From NCBI RefSeq assembly GCF_001267885.1, contig NZ_CP012382.1, positions 4,141,001 to 4,205,000 on the forward strand: a stretch of 64,000 nucleotides of DNA, given 5' to 3'. This stretch comes from Streptomyces ambofaciens ATCC 23877 (GTDB lineage: Bacteria; Actinomycetota; Actinomycetes; Streptomycetales; Streptomycetaceae). Under the pieces are notes generated by a model that searched no databases, was not told the DNA's origin, and saw only the letters and a program-made list of their open reading frames with translations. Below are positions 50,012 to 61,527 of the stretch, piece by piece (the first letter of the stretch is position 1; the number at the start of each line of letters is the position of its first letter). A program made the position numbers and the translations under genes.

Positions 50012-50587
50012 GTGCTTCTCTCAGACAAGGACATCCGGGCCGAGATCGACGCCGGGCGGGTCCGCATCGATCCCTACGACGACTCCATGGTGCAGCCGTC
50101 GAGCATCGACGTGCGTCTCGACCGCTACTTCCGGGTGTTCGAGAATCACCGGTACCCGCACATCGACCCCTCGGTGGAGCAGGCGGACCTGACCCGGCTC
50201 GTGGAGCCGGAGGGCGACGAGCCGTTCATCCTGCATCCCGGCGAGTTCGTGCTGGCCAGTACGTACGAGGTCGTCTCGCTGCCCGACGATCTCGCCTCAC
50301 GGCTGGAGGGGAAGAGCTCGCTGGGGCGGCTCGGGCTCGTCACGCACTCCACCGCCGGGTTCATCGACCCCGGGTTCTCCGGGCACGTGACGCTCGAGCT
50401 CAGCAATCTCGCGACCCTGCCCATCAAGCTGTGGCCGGGCATGAAGATCGGGCAGCTGTGCATGTTCCGGCTCACGTCGCCGGCCGAGCACCCGTACGGG
50501 AGCGAGCGGTACGGGTCCCGTTACCAGGGGCAGCGGGGGCCGACCGCCTCCCGGTCCTTCATCAACTTCCATCGGACCCAGGTATGA
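50012..50587 (+). CDS. dcd: dCTP deaminase
   Basis: A 191-aa dCTP deaminase: [21 protein letters not shown], the PSSIDVRL motif, and the active-site block [23 protein letters not shown] with the catalytic Glu just after in VTLELSN. It makes dUTP for thymidylate synthesis; some actinobacterial forms are bifunctional (dCTP to dUMP), and this cannot be settled by eye. The GTG start at 50012 gives a leaderless message. Confidence 0.97.
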   Translation: MLLSDKDIRAEIDAGRVRIDPYDDSMVQPSSIDVRLDRYFRVFENHRYPHIDPSVEQADLTRLVEPEGDEPFILHPGEFVLASTYEVVSLPDDLASRLEGKSSLGRLGLVTHSTAGFIDPGFSGHVTLELSNLATLPIKLWPGMKIGQLCMFRLTSPAEHPYGSERYGSRYQGQRGPTASRSFINFHRTQV

Positions 50588-50600
50588 GCAGGACGCGCGC

Positions 50601-51098
50601 ATGAGTGATGTACGGGAGAACCTGACCTACGAGCAGTTCGGCGTCGCGGTGCGCGAGCTCGCTCAGGCCGTCGCCGACGACGGCTACGAGCCCGACATAG
50701 TGCTGTCGATCGCCCGCGGCGGCGTCTTCGTCGCCGGCGGTCTGGCGTACGCGCTCGACTGCAAGAACATCCACCTCGTGAACGTGGAGTTCTACACCGG
50801 GGTCGGGACCACCCTGGAGATGCCGGTCATGCTGGCGCCCGTGCCCAACGTGATCGACTTCTCCCGCAAGAAGGTCCTCATCACGGACGACGTCGCGGAC
50901 ACCGGCAAGACGCTCAAGCTGGTGCGGGACTTCTGCCTGGACACCGTCGCCGAGGTCCGCAGCGCCGTGATCTATGAGAAGTCCCACTCGCTCGTCCAGT
51001 GCGAGTACGTGTGGAAGCGGACCGACGACTGGATCAACTTCCCGTGGAGCGTCCAGCCGCCCGTGGTGCGCAAGGACGGTCAGGTGCTCGACGCCTGA
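50601..51098 (+). CDS. Phosphoribosyltransferase
   Basis: A 165-aa type I phosphoribosyltransferase-fold protein. The PRPP-binding motif is VLITDDVADTGKTL; SIARGGVFVAGGLAYAL is the PPi loop. It resembles xanthine/guanine-type PRTases of actinobacteria (WKRTDDWINFPWSV near the C-terminus). The base specificity is not certain. It follows dcd by 13 bp and is probably co-transcribed; both deal with nucleotide salvage. Confidence 0.88.
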   Translation: MSDVRENLTYEQFGVAVRELAQAVADDGYEPDIVLSIARGGVFVAGGLAYALDCKNIHLVNVEFYTGVGTTLEMPVMLAPVPNVIDFSRKKVLITDDVADTGKTLKLVRDFCLDTVAEVRSAVIYEKSHSLVQCEYVWKRTDDWINFPWSVQPPVVRKDGQVLDA

Positions 51099-51121
51099 GT
51101 GGCTGAGCGTCCGGGACGCGC

Positions 51122-51190
51122 GGTACGTGGAAGGGCCCCCGGCGCGACGCCAGGGCCCCCGGCGCGACGCCGGGGGCCCTTCCACGTACC
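51122..51190. terminator. Long hairpin with internal 20-bp duplication
   Basis: Outer arms of 23 bp (51122-51144 and 51168-51190) are perfectly complementary. Between and partly within them the 20-bp segment 51132-51151 is repeated in tandem at 51152-51171. It separates the PRTase gene from the convergent Yip1-like gene. Confidence 0.85.
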
Positions 51191-51202
51191 ACGCGTCGGC
51201 GA

Positions 51203-52138
51203 CTAGAACGTGCCCAGCTTCACGATCGACAGCAGCGCGATCAGCTGGATCGCCGACGCGCCCAGCGCCTTCGGCCAGGGCAGGTCGTGGGAGCGGCCGA
51301 CCATCAGGGTCAGCAGGGCGCCCGCCGCGACCCAGGTGGCCCAGCCCAGGATCTGGACGAAGGGCGCGTCGCCGCCGGCGAACAGCGCGACGACCAGGCG
51401 CGGGGCGTCCGTGAGGGACATGATCAGCATGGAGAGGCCGACGGTGGGCTGCCAGGCGCCGTCGCCGCCGAGCTGGCGGGCCAGGGTGTGGGTGACCACG
51501 CCCAGGACGAACGCGCTCAGCACCATCGCCACGGCCGTGGTCAGGACGATCGGGACCGCGTTGGAGAGGGTGGCGTTGATCGCCTCCTCGCGGGCGCCGT
51601 CGAAGCCGAAGACCGCCAGCAGGCCGTAGAGGAAGGTCACGATGAGCGCCGGGGCCCACATCGCGTAGTCCCGCATCTGGAGGAAGGTCGCGCCGGGGGC
51701 GAGGACGACGCCCCTCAGCAGTGCCTTCCAGTGCAGGCGGGGACCGACCGGACCGGGCGGCGGCGCGGAGCCGGCGCGGTAGGTCTCGCCCTGGTTGTAG
51801 GGGTCGTCGACCGTGAACGCCTGCGTGTGGCCCGGGTTGTTGGCCGCGTACGGGTCGTGGGGGGCCTGGCCCCCGTGAGGGCCGCCCTGGGGGTGGCCGC
51901 CGTCGCCGAAGTACTCCGGCTCACCGTGCCCGCCGCCGTGGGGCTGTGGCCACGGTGAGCCGCCGGCGCCGGGGCCGGGTCCGCCACCCCCGTACGGCTG
52001 CTGCGGGTACGGCTGCTGAGGCGTCGCGGGACCGCCGTACGACGGTCCCTGGGGCGCCTGCTGTCCGTACGGAGGGCGTTGCGGTCGCGCGTGCGGAGCG
52101 CCGTTGTCCCGGCCGCGTCCGATCCTGAATCCAGCCAC
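51203..52138 (-). CDS. Yip1-domain membrane protein
   Basis: A 311-aa protein. The first 130 residues are Pro/Gly/Gln/Tyr-rich (repeats of the PYGQQAPQGP and PQQPYPQQPY type) and lack structure. The C-terminal part has five TM helices in a Yip1-like domain (LHWKALLRGVVLAPGATFLQM; PALIVTFLYGLLAVFGF; VLTTAVAMVLSAFVLGVV; GASAIQLIALLSIVKLG). The GTG at 52138 with GAAGGC upstream is used. Function unknown; the disordered head suggests protein-protein contacts at the membrane. Confidence 0.82.
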   Translation of the reverse strand: MAGFRIGRGRDNGAPHARPQRPPYGQQAPQGPSYGGPATPQQPYPQQPYGGGGPGPGAGGSPWPQPHGGGHGEPEYFGDGGHPQGGPHGGQAPHDPYAANNPGHTQAFTVDDPYNQGETYRAGSAPPPGPVGPRLHWKALLRGVVLAPGATFLQMRDYAMWAPALIVTFLYGLLAVFGFDGAREEAINATLSNAVPIVLTTAVAMVLSAFVLGVVTHTLARQLGGDGAWQPTVGLSMLIMSLTDAPRLVVALFAGGDAPFVQILGWATWVAAGALLTLMVGRSHDLPWPKALGASAIQLIALLSIVKLGTF

Positions 52139-52291
52139 GCCTTCGAACGTACCTGGTCCCGGAGAGTGACGTGCGGGGCGTGGCCTTTCGGGGCGGCCTT
52201 TGCGGCCGAGCTGTGACATCCCTTACGGGGCACCCCCGAGGACTCCCCGACCTCCCCGCGGCGTCCGCGCACGGGTCCGCCGGTCCGTCCC

Positions 52292-53644
52292 CTACGGGGT
52301 CAGGAACACCGACGTGGAGAACGTGACCGCCGCCTCCGCCGTCACCAGGCCCTCGGCCGCGCCCCGGTACACCGCGACGGCGTCCTGTGTGTCGCCCCGG
52401 TACGTCCGCACCACCAGGTCCGCCAGGTCGTCGCCGTCGAAGTCGCCGGTGGTCAGCACCTGCGTCGTGCCGGTCGCCGCGGGGCGCACCGTGACCACGC
52501 CCGTGGTCGCGGGGCCCGTGCCGCGGCCCGGGAGGACCCGTACCCCGTTGCCGCTGGACACCAGTTCGCTCAGGCCGTCGCCGTCGAGGTCGGCGGCGTC
52601 GAGCGTCGAACCGGGGAGGTCGAGGGTGCCTCCCCCACTGCTCGATGCGTGGGAGGTACCCCCAGCGGCGGTGGGGAGGTCGTAGCGCATCGCGGTGCCG
52701 TCCATGGCGCCCACGGCCGCGTCCAGCGCCTTGCCCCTGCCGAAGGCGCCCAGGGCGATGTCGACGCCGGCGGGGAGGGTGACGCCGGTGCGGGTGGGGC
52801 CGGCCGGGCCGCCGAGGACGACGGCGGCCTCGCCGGGGCCCGCCGAGGCGCGGACGACCAGGTCGTCGTACCCGTCGCGGTCCACGTCGGCGGCGGGACC
52901 GGTCGGCGCCTCGCCGGGGGAGGCGAGGGGCGCGCCGGCCTCGCGCGGGGCGCCCTCGCGGGTGAAGGGGCCGCGCAGGTAGCTGAGCCGGCCGGCGGTG
53001 GCGTGGACGACCAGGTCCCGGGCGCCGTCGCCGTCGAAGTCGCCGCACACCGGGCGTTCGGGCCAGTCGTTGCCGTAGCGGGCCCGGTCGGGGACGGTCA
53101 GCGGGACCGCGCGGCCGGCCGGGCCGGACGGGGAACCGAAGAGGAGCTGGAGGGGCACCGGGGGGCGGCCCTGGCCGTCGTAGGGCGGGTCGGTGGTGAC
53201 CACCAGGTCGGTGAAGCCGTCGCCGTCGAGGTCGCAGGTCGCCTCGGTCTCGAAGACCGCCGGCAACTGCCCGTCGGTGGGGGCCGCGTACTTCTTGGGG
53301 GTGAGCAACTGCCGGGTGCCGGGGACCGGTCCGCGGGAGGAGCCGTAGACGATGCCGATGCCGGCGTCGTCCGCGTGGCTCTGCGCCTTGACGAGGTCGT
53401 CGAGGACGAGGTCGCGGTGGCCGTCGCCGTTGAAGTCGTCGGGGACCTCGCTGCCGTCGCCGCGCGGGACGGGGAGCGGGGCGGGGGCGGGGGCCTGGGC
53501 GGCGCGTACGGGGGTGGGGGCGGTGTCCCCGGTGGTGTCCGCCGTCGGGCCGTGGCCGCAGGCGGCCAGCAGCAGCAGGCAGCCGAGGGCCGTCGCCCTG
53601 GTCAGGGTGCTTCTTCGCACCGGGGTGCTTCTTCGCACGCGCAC
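52292..53644 (-). CDS. FG-GAP/VCBS repeat lipoprotein
   Basis: A 450-aa secreted lipoprotein (signal TLTRATALGCLLLLAAC, lipobox LAAC). Six Ca2+-binding FG-GAP-type motifs are seen: DFNGDGHRDLVL, DLDGDGFTDLVV, DFDGDGARDLVV, DVDRDGYDDLVV, DLDGDGLSELV, DFDGDDLADLVV; a seven-bladed propeller is likely. The N-terminus has an internal duplication (RRSTPVRRST) from a short DNA tandem repeat. A dispersed palindrome is inserted in frame near residue 330. Function unknown. Confidence 0.85.
   Translation of the reverse strand: MRVRRSTPVRRSTLTRATALGCLLLLAACGHGPTADTTGDTAPTPVRAAQAPAPAPLPVPRGDGSEVPDDFNGDGHRDLVLDDLVKAQSHADDAGIGIVYGSSRGPVPGTRQLLTPKKYAAPTDGQLPAVFETEATCDLDGDGFTDLVVTTDPPYDGQGRPPVPLQLLFGSPSGPAGRAVPLTVPDRARYGNDWPERPVCGDFDGDGARDLVVHATAGRLSYLRGPFTREGAPREAGAPLASPGEAPTGPAADVDRDGYDDLVVRASAGPGEAAVVLGGPAGPTRTGVTLPAGVDIALGAFGRGKALDAAVGAMDGTAMRYDLPTAAGGTSHASSSGGGTLDLPGSTLDAADLDGDGLSELVSSGNGVRVLPGRGTGPATTGVVTVRPAATGTTQVLTTGDFDGDDLADLVVRTYRGDTQDAVAVYRGAAEGLVTAEAAVTFSTSVFLTP
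52625..52660. repeat. Dispersed Streptomyces palindrome inside a CDS
   Basis: GGTGCCTCCC (52625-52634) and GGGAGGTACC (52651-52660) are inverted arms with one mismatch. I recall this kind of hairpin as a common short repeat between genes in Streptomyces. Here it lies in frame and encodes a Gly/Ser/His-rich insert. Confidence 0.6.
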
Positions 53645-53785
53645 CGTCCACCTCGTCCGTCTCGTCCGTAGCAGTACGTGTCTCCGACAACGACCGGGTA
53701 ATGATGCACGTGTTCGACATACGGCGACACCCCCAGGTCCGGACGGAACCTGGGGGTGTCGGTCGAGAGGGTGCGCGGACCTCGG

Positions 53786-56068
53786 CTACTTCACCGGTTC
53801 CGGGGTGGGCTCGGTCTCCGGCTCCGGCTCGCCCGCGGGGTCGGCCGGGGTCTTGACGGAGTCCAGCAGGAGCTGGGCGACGTCGACGACCTGGATGGAC
53901 TCCTTGGCCTTGCCGTCGTTCTTCTTGCCGTTCACGGAGTCCGTGAGCATGACGAGGCAGAAGGGGCAGGCGGTGGAGACGATGTCGGGGTTGACCGACA
54001 GGGCCTCGTCGACGCGCTCGTTGTTGATGCGCTTGCCGATCCGCTCCTCCATCCACATCCGCGCGCCGCCGGCGCCGCAGCAGAAGCCGCGTTCCTTGTG
54101 GCGGTGCATCTCCTCGTTGCGGACGCCCGGGACGGCGGCGATGATCTCGCGCGGAGGGGTGTAGATCTTGTTGTGGCGGCCCAGGTAGCACGGGTCGTGG
54201 TACGTGATGATGCCCTCGACCGGGGTCACCGGGAGCAGCCTGCCCTCGTCCACCAGGTGCTGGAGCAGCTGGGTGTGGTGGATGACCTCGTAGTCGCCGC
54301 CGAGCTGCGGGTACTCGTTGCCGAGGGTGTTGAGGCAGTGCGGGCAGGTCGCGACGATCTTCTTGGCCGACTTGGGCTTCCTCGACTCGTCGGTGACCTT
54401 GCCGTCGTCGTCCATCTCCTCGCCGAAGGCGGCGTTGAGGGACATGACGTTCTCCATGCCGAGCTCCTGGAACAGGGGCTCGTTGCCGAGGCGGCGGGCG
54501 GAGTCGCCGGTGCACTTCTCGTCGCCGCCCATGATCGCGAACTTCACGCCCGCGATGTGCAGCAGCTCGGCGAAGGCCTTGGTGGTCTTCTTGGCGCGGT
54601 CCTCCAGGGCGCCGGCGCAGCCGACCCAGTAGAGGTACTCCACCTCGGTGAGGTCCTCGATGTCCTTGCCGACGACCGGGACCTCGAAGTCGAGCTCCTT
54701 GAGCCACTCCAGGCGCTGCTTCTTCGCCAGGCCCCAGGGGTTGCCCTTCTTCTCCAGGTTCTTGAGCATCGTGCCCGCCTCGGACGGGAACGCCGACTCG
54801 ATCATGACCTGGTAGCGGCGCATGTCGACGATGTGGTCGACGTGCTCGATGTCGACCGGGCACTGCTCGACGCAGGCGCCGCAGGTGGTGCAGGACCACA
54901 GGACGTCCGGGTCGATGACGCCGTTCTCTTCGAGGGTGCCGATCAGCGGCCGCTCGGCCTCGGCGAGGGCGGCCGCGGGGACGTCCTTCAGCTGCTCCTC
55001 GGACGCCTTCTCCTCGCCCTCCATCGTCTTGCCGCCGCCGGCCAGCAGGTAGGGGGCCTTGGCGTGCGCGTGGTCGCGCAGGGACATGATCAGGAGCTTG
55101 GGGGAGAGCGGCTTGCCGGTGTTCCACGCGGGGCACTGCGACTGGCAGCGGCCGCACTCGGTGCAGGTGGAGAAGTCCAGCAGGCCCTTCCAGGAGAACT
55201 GCTCGACCTGGGAGACGCCGAAGACGTCGTCGTCGCCGGGGTCGGTGAAGTCGATCGGCTTGCCGCCCGACGTCATCGGGAGCAGGGCGCCGAGCGAGGT
55301 GCCGCCGTCGGCGTTGCGCTTGAACCAGATGTTCGGGAACGCCAGGAAGCGGTGCCAGGCCACGCCCATGTCGGTCTTCAGGGCGACCGTGATCATCCAG
55401 ATGAACGAGGTCGCGATCTTCAGGCCGGCGAAGAGGTAGACGAGGTTCTGGAGCGTGGAGACGTCCAGGTCCCGGAGCGCGGAGACGACCGGGTACGAGA
55501 TGAAGAACGAGGCCTCGTAGCCGTCCACGTGGTGGAGGGCGCCCTCCAGCGCGTGCAGCATGAAGATGCAGACGCCGACGATGAGGATGACGGCCTCGAC
55601 GAAGTACGCCTGGCCGAAGTTGGAGCCGGCGAAGCGGGACTTGCGGCCCGGCTTGTTCGGCTTGCTCAGCTGGCGGATCGCGATCAGGACCAGGATGCCG
55701 AGGACCGTCATCGTGCCGATGAACTCGACGAAGACGTTGTACGGCGCCCAGTCGCCGATGACCGGCAGGATCCAGTCGGCCTGGAAGAGCTGGCCGATGG
55801 CGTTGACGATCGTCAGCAGGAGGGAGAAGAAGCCCACCGCGACGAACCAGTGCGCCACCCCGACGATGCCCCAGCGGTTCATCCGGGTGTGGCCGAGGAA
55901 CTCCCGGACCACGGTGACGGTGCGTTGCACGGGCTCGTTGGTCCGCGTCCCGGCCGGCACGGGCTGGCCCAGGCGCATGGAGTTGTAGATCTGCAGGACG
56001 GCGCGGCCGAACAGTGCCACGCCGACCACGATCAGGACCAGCGACACGATGATCGCGGCGAGTTGCAT
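53786..56068 (-). CDS. etfD: EtfD-like FeS oxidoreductase
   Basis: A 760-aa membrane iron-sulfur protein. The N-terminal 280 residues hold about six TM helices of the NarI type (heme-binding). Then come two 4Fe-4S ferredoxin motifs (CTECGRCQSQCP, CTTCGACVEQCP) and CCG domains (YWVGCAGALEDRAKK; CPHCLNTLGNEYP; CYLGRHNK; FCCGAGGARMW). It is homologous to Rv0338c of M. tuberculosis, called EtfD, which passes electrons from electron-transfer flavoprotein (fatty-acid oxidation) to menaquinone. ATG at 56068 has GAGGAGC upstream. Confidence 0.88.
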   Translation of the reverse strand: MQLAAIIVSLVLIVVGVALFGRAVLQIYNSMRLGQPVPAGTRTNEPVQRTVTVVREFLGHTRMNRWGIVGVAHWFVAVGFFSLLLTIVNAIGQLFQADWILPVIGDWAPYNVFVEFIGTMTVLGILVLIAIRQLSKPNKPGRKSRFAGSNFGQAYFVEAVILIVGVCIFMLHALEGALHHVDGYEASFFISYPVVSALRDLDVSTLQNLVYLFAGLKIATSFIWMITVALKTDMGVAWHRFLAFPNIWFKRNADGGTSLGALLPMTSGGKPIDFTDPGDDDVFGVSQVEQFSWKGLLDFSTCTECGRCQSQCPAWNTGKPLSPKLLIMSLRDHAHAKAPYLLAGGGKTMEGEEKASEEQLKDVPAAALAEAERPLIGTLEENGVIDPDVLWSCTTCGACVEQCPVDIEHVDHIVDMRRYQVMIESAFPSEAGTMLKNLEKKGNPWGLAKKQRLEWLKELDFEVPVVGKDIEDLTEVEYLYWVGCAGALEDRAKKTTKAFAELLHIAGVKFAIMGGDEKCTGDSARRLGNEPLFQELGMENVMSLNAAFGEEMDDDGKVTDESRKPKSAKKIVATCPHCLNTLGNEYPQLGGDYEVIHHTQLLQHLVDEGRLLPVTPVEGIITYHDPCYLGRHNKIYTPPREIIAAVPGVRNEEMHRHKERGFCCGAGGARMWMEERIGKRINNERVDEALSVNPDIVSTACPFCLVMLTDSVNGKKNDGKAKESIQVVDVAQLLLDSVKTPADPAGEPEPETEPTPEPVK

Positions 56069-56109
56069 TTGGGGGCTCCTCGGGCCTGCGAGGTGACGAG
56101 GGGGCGGTA

Positions 56110-56128
56110 TTACTAAGCGGTAACTTAG
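56110..56128. promoter_or_regulatory. Candidate TetR-type operator upstream of etfD
   Basis: TTAC-N6-GTAA (56110-56123) overlaps CTAAG-N6-CTTAG (56113-56128), 42-60 bp upstream of the etfD start in an AT-richer patch. TTAC/GTAA dyads are typical of TetR-family regulators of lipid genes in actinobacteria. Confidence 0.5.
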
Positions 56129-56316
56129 GCAGTCCGTTCGAGACTACCCCCATCCTGCGCCGCACTGTAGCCGGACGTGCGGTGATCTGCGTCGCTGAGG
56201 CAACCCTGACCGCGGGGGCGGCGTCCCGTGGCGGGCCGTCGGGGAGCGTGCGGGATCGGACGCGCCATTCGTCCCAAATCATGATATTCGACCTGGTTCG
56301 GGCTTAGCTTAGGCCC

Positions 56317-57669
56317 GTGCTCTATGGGATCGCCGCAGCAACCGCCTCCTTTCTTCTCGCCGCCCTCCTCGCCGCGCTGCTGAGGGCGCCCGCCCTGCGC
56401 CTCGCCCTCGTCGACCGGCGACGGCAGCGGCCCGTGCCCCTGCTCGGCGGCGCGGCCGTCGTCCTCGTCACCGGCGCGGTCGCGTGGACCGGCGACCGGA
56501 CCGGCGTCGTGCCGCTCGGCTCGGGAGTGGGCCGACTGCTCGTCGCCGCGACCGCCGTCGGCTTCCTCGGTCTGGCCGCCGACGTCTGGCGGCTGCGCCG
56601 GCGGTGGCTGCTCGCCGGTACGGCCCTCGCGGCCGCGTACGTCGTGCCGTACGGCGAGACGGGGCCGGTGGCCGGGGGGCTCGCGGCGGGCTGGATCGCG
56701 GTCGTCGCCGTCGCCTTCCGGGGGCTCGACCACGCCGACGGGGTGGCCGGCACCGTGGGTGTCGTGACCGCCTTCGGCGTCGGTGCCTGCGCCGCCGCGG
56801 AGCTGATGGACGGGCTGGCGGTGCTGCTGCTCGCCCTGGCCGCCGCGCTGACCGGCTTCCTGCTGCACAACTGGCACCCCGCGCGGATCGCCCTCGGGGC
56901 CTGCGGCTCGCTCTTCGCGGGCTTCCTGCTCGCCGGGGCGGCCGTGTTCACCCGCGCGGGGCACGAGCCCCTGGCCGGCGTGGGAGTGGCGTTCGCCCTG
57001 ACGGCGCTCGCGGGGGTGGACGCCGCCCTCGTCCTCCTCTCCCGCCGGCTCGCGGGGCGGCCCCTCCTGCGCGGCGGGCCCGACCATCTCGCCCACCGGC
57101 TGCGCCGGCTCGGTCTCACTCCGCGGGGCGCGGCGGTGGTGCTCGGAGCGGCCTCCTTCTGCGGGGTGCTCGTGGGCGTGCTCGTGCACACCGGCTGGGC
57201 GGGGGAGACGGCGGTGCTCTGGCCGGCGGGCGGGGCGGTCGCCGGGGTGGCGGCGCTCCTGCGGGTGCGGGTGTACGGGCCGCGGCGGACGGTCGGGGAC
57301 GGAATGCGGCGGCCGGAGGTAGGGGAGTCGCGGCGGCCGGACGTAGAGGAGTCGCGGCGGCCGGGTGTGGAGGGATCGCGGCGGCCGGGTGTGGAGGAAA
57401 CGCGGCGAGCGCTCGCGGGCGGGTCCCGGCGGGCCGCGGCGGAGGGGGCGGAGGAGTCGCGGCGAACGGTCGCGGACGTGTCCCGGAGGGTGGACGCCGA
57501 CGTGCCGCCCCGGCGGCGTCCGACGGAGACCCAGGGGTCTCGGACGCCTCCCGGCGCAACCGGGACCCCGGACGAGGCGTCCTCCCGGGGGACGATTTTC
57601 CCGGTTCGTCAGACCCGGCGCACCGAGAAATCGCAGGTCAGAGAGTCGTTGCGCGTAAGGAACGGATAA
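56317..57669 (+). CDS. MraY/WecA-like membrane protein with Arg-rich tail
   Basis: A 450-aa protein. Residues 1-325 form about ten TM helices of the polyprenyl-phosphate glycan-1-phosphate transferase family (LVDRRRQRPVPLLGGAAVVL; GLDHADGVAG; GGPDHLAHRLRRLGL). The catalytic loop reads DHADG instead of DNxDG, and the HIHH-type loop is weak, so activity is doubtful. The C-terminal 120 residues are cytoplasmic and contain an 8-residue repeat. The GTG start follows a TAGCTT by 6 bp, so the message may be leaderless. Confidence 0.75.
   Translation: MLYGIAAATASFLLAALLAALLRAPALRLALVDRRRQRPVPLLGGAAVVLVTGAVAWTGDRTGVVPLGSGVGRLLVAATAVGFLGLAADVWRLRRRWLLAGTALAAAYVVPYGETGPVAGGLAAGWIAVVAVAFRGLDHADGVAGTVGVVTAFGVGACAAAELMDGLAVLLLALAAALTGFLLHNWHPARIALGACGSLFAGFLLAGAAVFTRAGHEPLAGVGVAFALTALAGVDAALVLLSRRLAGRPLLRGGPDHLAHRLRRLGLTPRGAAVVLGAASFCGVLVGVLVHTGWAGETAVLWPAGGAVAGVAALLRVRVYGPRRTVGDGMRRPEVGESRRPDVEESRRPGVEGSRRPGVEETRRALAGGSRRAAAEGAEESRRTVADVSRRVDADVPPRRRPTETQGSRTPPGATGTPDEASSRGTIFPVRQTRRTEKSQVRESLRVRNG
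57316..57411 (+). repeat. Four 24-bp tandem repeats in coding sequence
   Basis: Four in-frame units encode EVGESRRP, DVEESRRP, GVEGSRRP and GVEETRRA in the tail of the MraY-like protein; degenerate SRR units continue downstream to about 57520. Confidence 0.85.
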
Positions 57670-57672
57670 GAG

Positions 57673-60292
<2,620 letters not shown>

Positions 60293-60325
60293 GCTTGAAA
60301 TGACGAGGAAGGAGGGACGTCGGGG

Positions 60326-61522
60326 ATGAGCACCAAGGACTTCATCGAGAAGGACTACTACAAGGTCCTCGGCGTCCCCAAGGACGCCACCGAGGCCGAG
60401 ATCAAGAAGGCGTACCGGAAGCTCGCCCGCGAGTTCCACCCGGACGCCAACAAGGGAAACGTCAAGGCGGAGGAGCGCTTCAAGGAGATCTCCGAGGCCA
60501 ACGACATCCTCGGTGACCCCAAGAAGCGCAAGGAGTACGACGAGGCCCGCGCCCTCTTCGGCAACGGCGGTTTCCGTCCGGGGCCGGGCGCGGGCGGCGG
60601 CGGCACCTTCAACTTCGACCTGGGCGACCTCTTCGGAGGCGGCGCCCAGGCCGGGGGCCAGGGCGCCGGCGGCTTCGGCGGCGGGCTCGGCGACGTCTTC
60701 GGCGGGCTGTTCAACCGCACCGGCGCCGGCGGCCCCGGCACCGGCACGCGGACCCAGCCGCGCCGCGGCCAGGACGTCGAGTCCGAGGTCACCCTCAGCT
60801 TCACCGAGGCCATCGAGGGCGCGACCGTCCCGCTGCGGATGTCCTCCCAGGCACCCTGCAAGGCCTGTTCGGGCACCGGCGACAAGAACGGCACACCGCG
60901 CGTGTGCCCGACCTGCGTCGGCACCGGGCAGGTCGCCCGGGGCTCGGGCGGAGGCTTCTCGCTCACCGACCCGTGCCCGGACTGCAAGGGCCGAGGCCTG
61001 ATCGCCGAGGACCCCTGCGACGTCTGCAAGGGGTCCGGGCGGGCCAAGTCCTCCCGGACGATGCAGGTCCGCATCCCGGCCGGGGTGTCGGACGGGCAGC
61101 GCATCCGGCTGCGCGGCAAGGGCACACCGGGCGAGCGGGGCGGACCGGCGGGCGACCTGTACGTGGTCGTGCACGTCAAGGACCACCCCGTCTTCGGCCG
61201 CCGGGGCGACAACCTCACCGTCACCGTCCCGGTGACGTACGCGGAGGCCGCCCTCGGCGGCGAGGTCCGGGTCCCGACCCTGGGCGGGCCGCCGGTCACG
61301 CTGAAGCTGCCGGAGGGCACCCCCAACGGCCGCACCATGCGCGCCAGGGGCAAGGGAGCGGTCCGCAAGGACGGCACCCGCGGTGACCTTCTGGTCACCG
61401 TGGAGGTGAGTGTTCCGAAGGACCTGACGGGGAAGGCTCGTGACGCGCTGGAGGCGTATCGCGAGGCGACCGCGGACGAGGATCCGCGGGCGGAGCTGTT
61501 CCAGGCCGCGAAGGGAGCTTGA
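60326..61522 (+). CDS. dnaJ: Co-chaperone DnaJ
   Basis: A 398-aa type I DnaJ. The J domain (DYYKVLGVPKDATEAEIKKAYRKLAREFHPDANKGN) with HPD, a Gly/Phe-rich linker, four zinc motifs (CKACSGTG, CPTCVGTG, CPDCKGRG, CDVCKGSG) and the C-terminal substrate domains are all present. Actinobacteria often have two DnaJ proteins; this is the operon copy. GAAGGAGG is upstream of ATG 60326. Confidence 0.99.
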   Translation: MSTKDFIEKDYYKVLGVPKDATEAEIKKAYRKLAREFHPDANKGNVKAEERFKEISEANDILGDPKKRKEYDEARALFGNGGFRPGPGAGGGGTFNFDLGDLFGGGAQAGGQGAGGFGGGLGDVFGGLFNRTGAGGPGTGTRTQPRRGQDVESEVTLSFTEAIEGATVPLRMSSQAPCKACSGTGDKNGTPRVCPTCVGTGQVARGSGGGFSLTDPCPDCKGRGLIAEDPCDVCKGSGRAKSSRTMQVRIPAGVSDGQRIRLRGKGTPGERGGPAGDLYVVVHVKDHPVFGRRGDNLTVTVPVTYAEAALGGEVRVPTLGGPPVTLKLPEGTPNGRTMRARGKGAVRKDGTRGDLLVTVEVSVPKDLTGKARDALEAYREATADEDPRAELFQAAKGA

Positions 61523-61527
61523 CGGGA

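Noticed and set aside
51921..56282. Very long open frame on the minus strand running through the FG-GAP and EtfD genes
   Set aside because: It is a high-GC shadow: repetitive Arg/Pro/Gly composition, no domain, and two well-supported genes occupy other frames.
57316..57411. CRISPR-like array
   Set aside because: The units are contiguous 24-bp in-frame coding repeats without spacers; no cas genes are present in the window.
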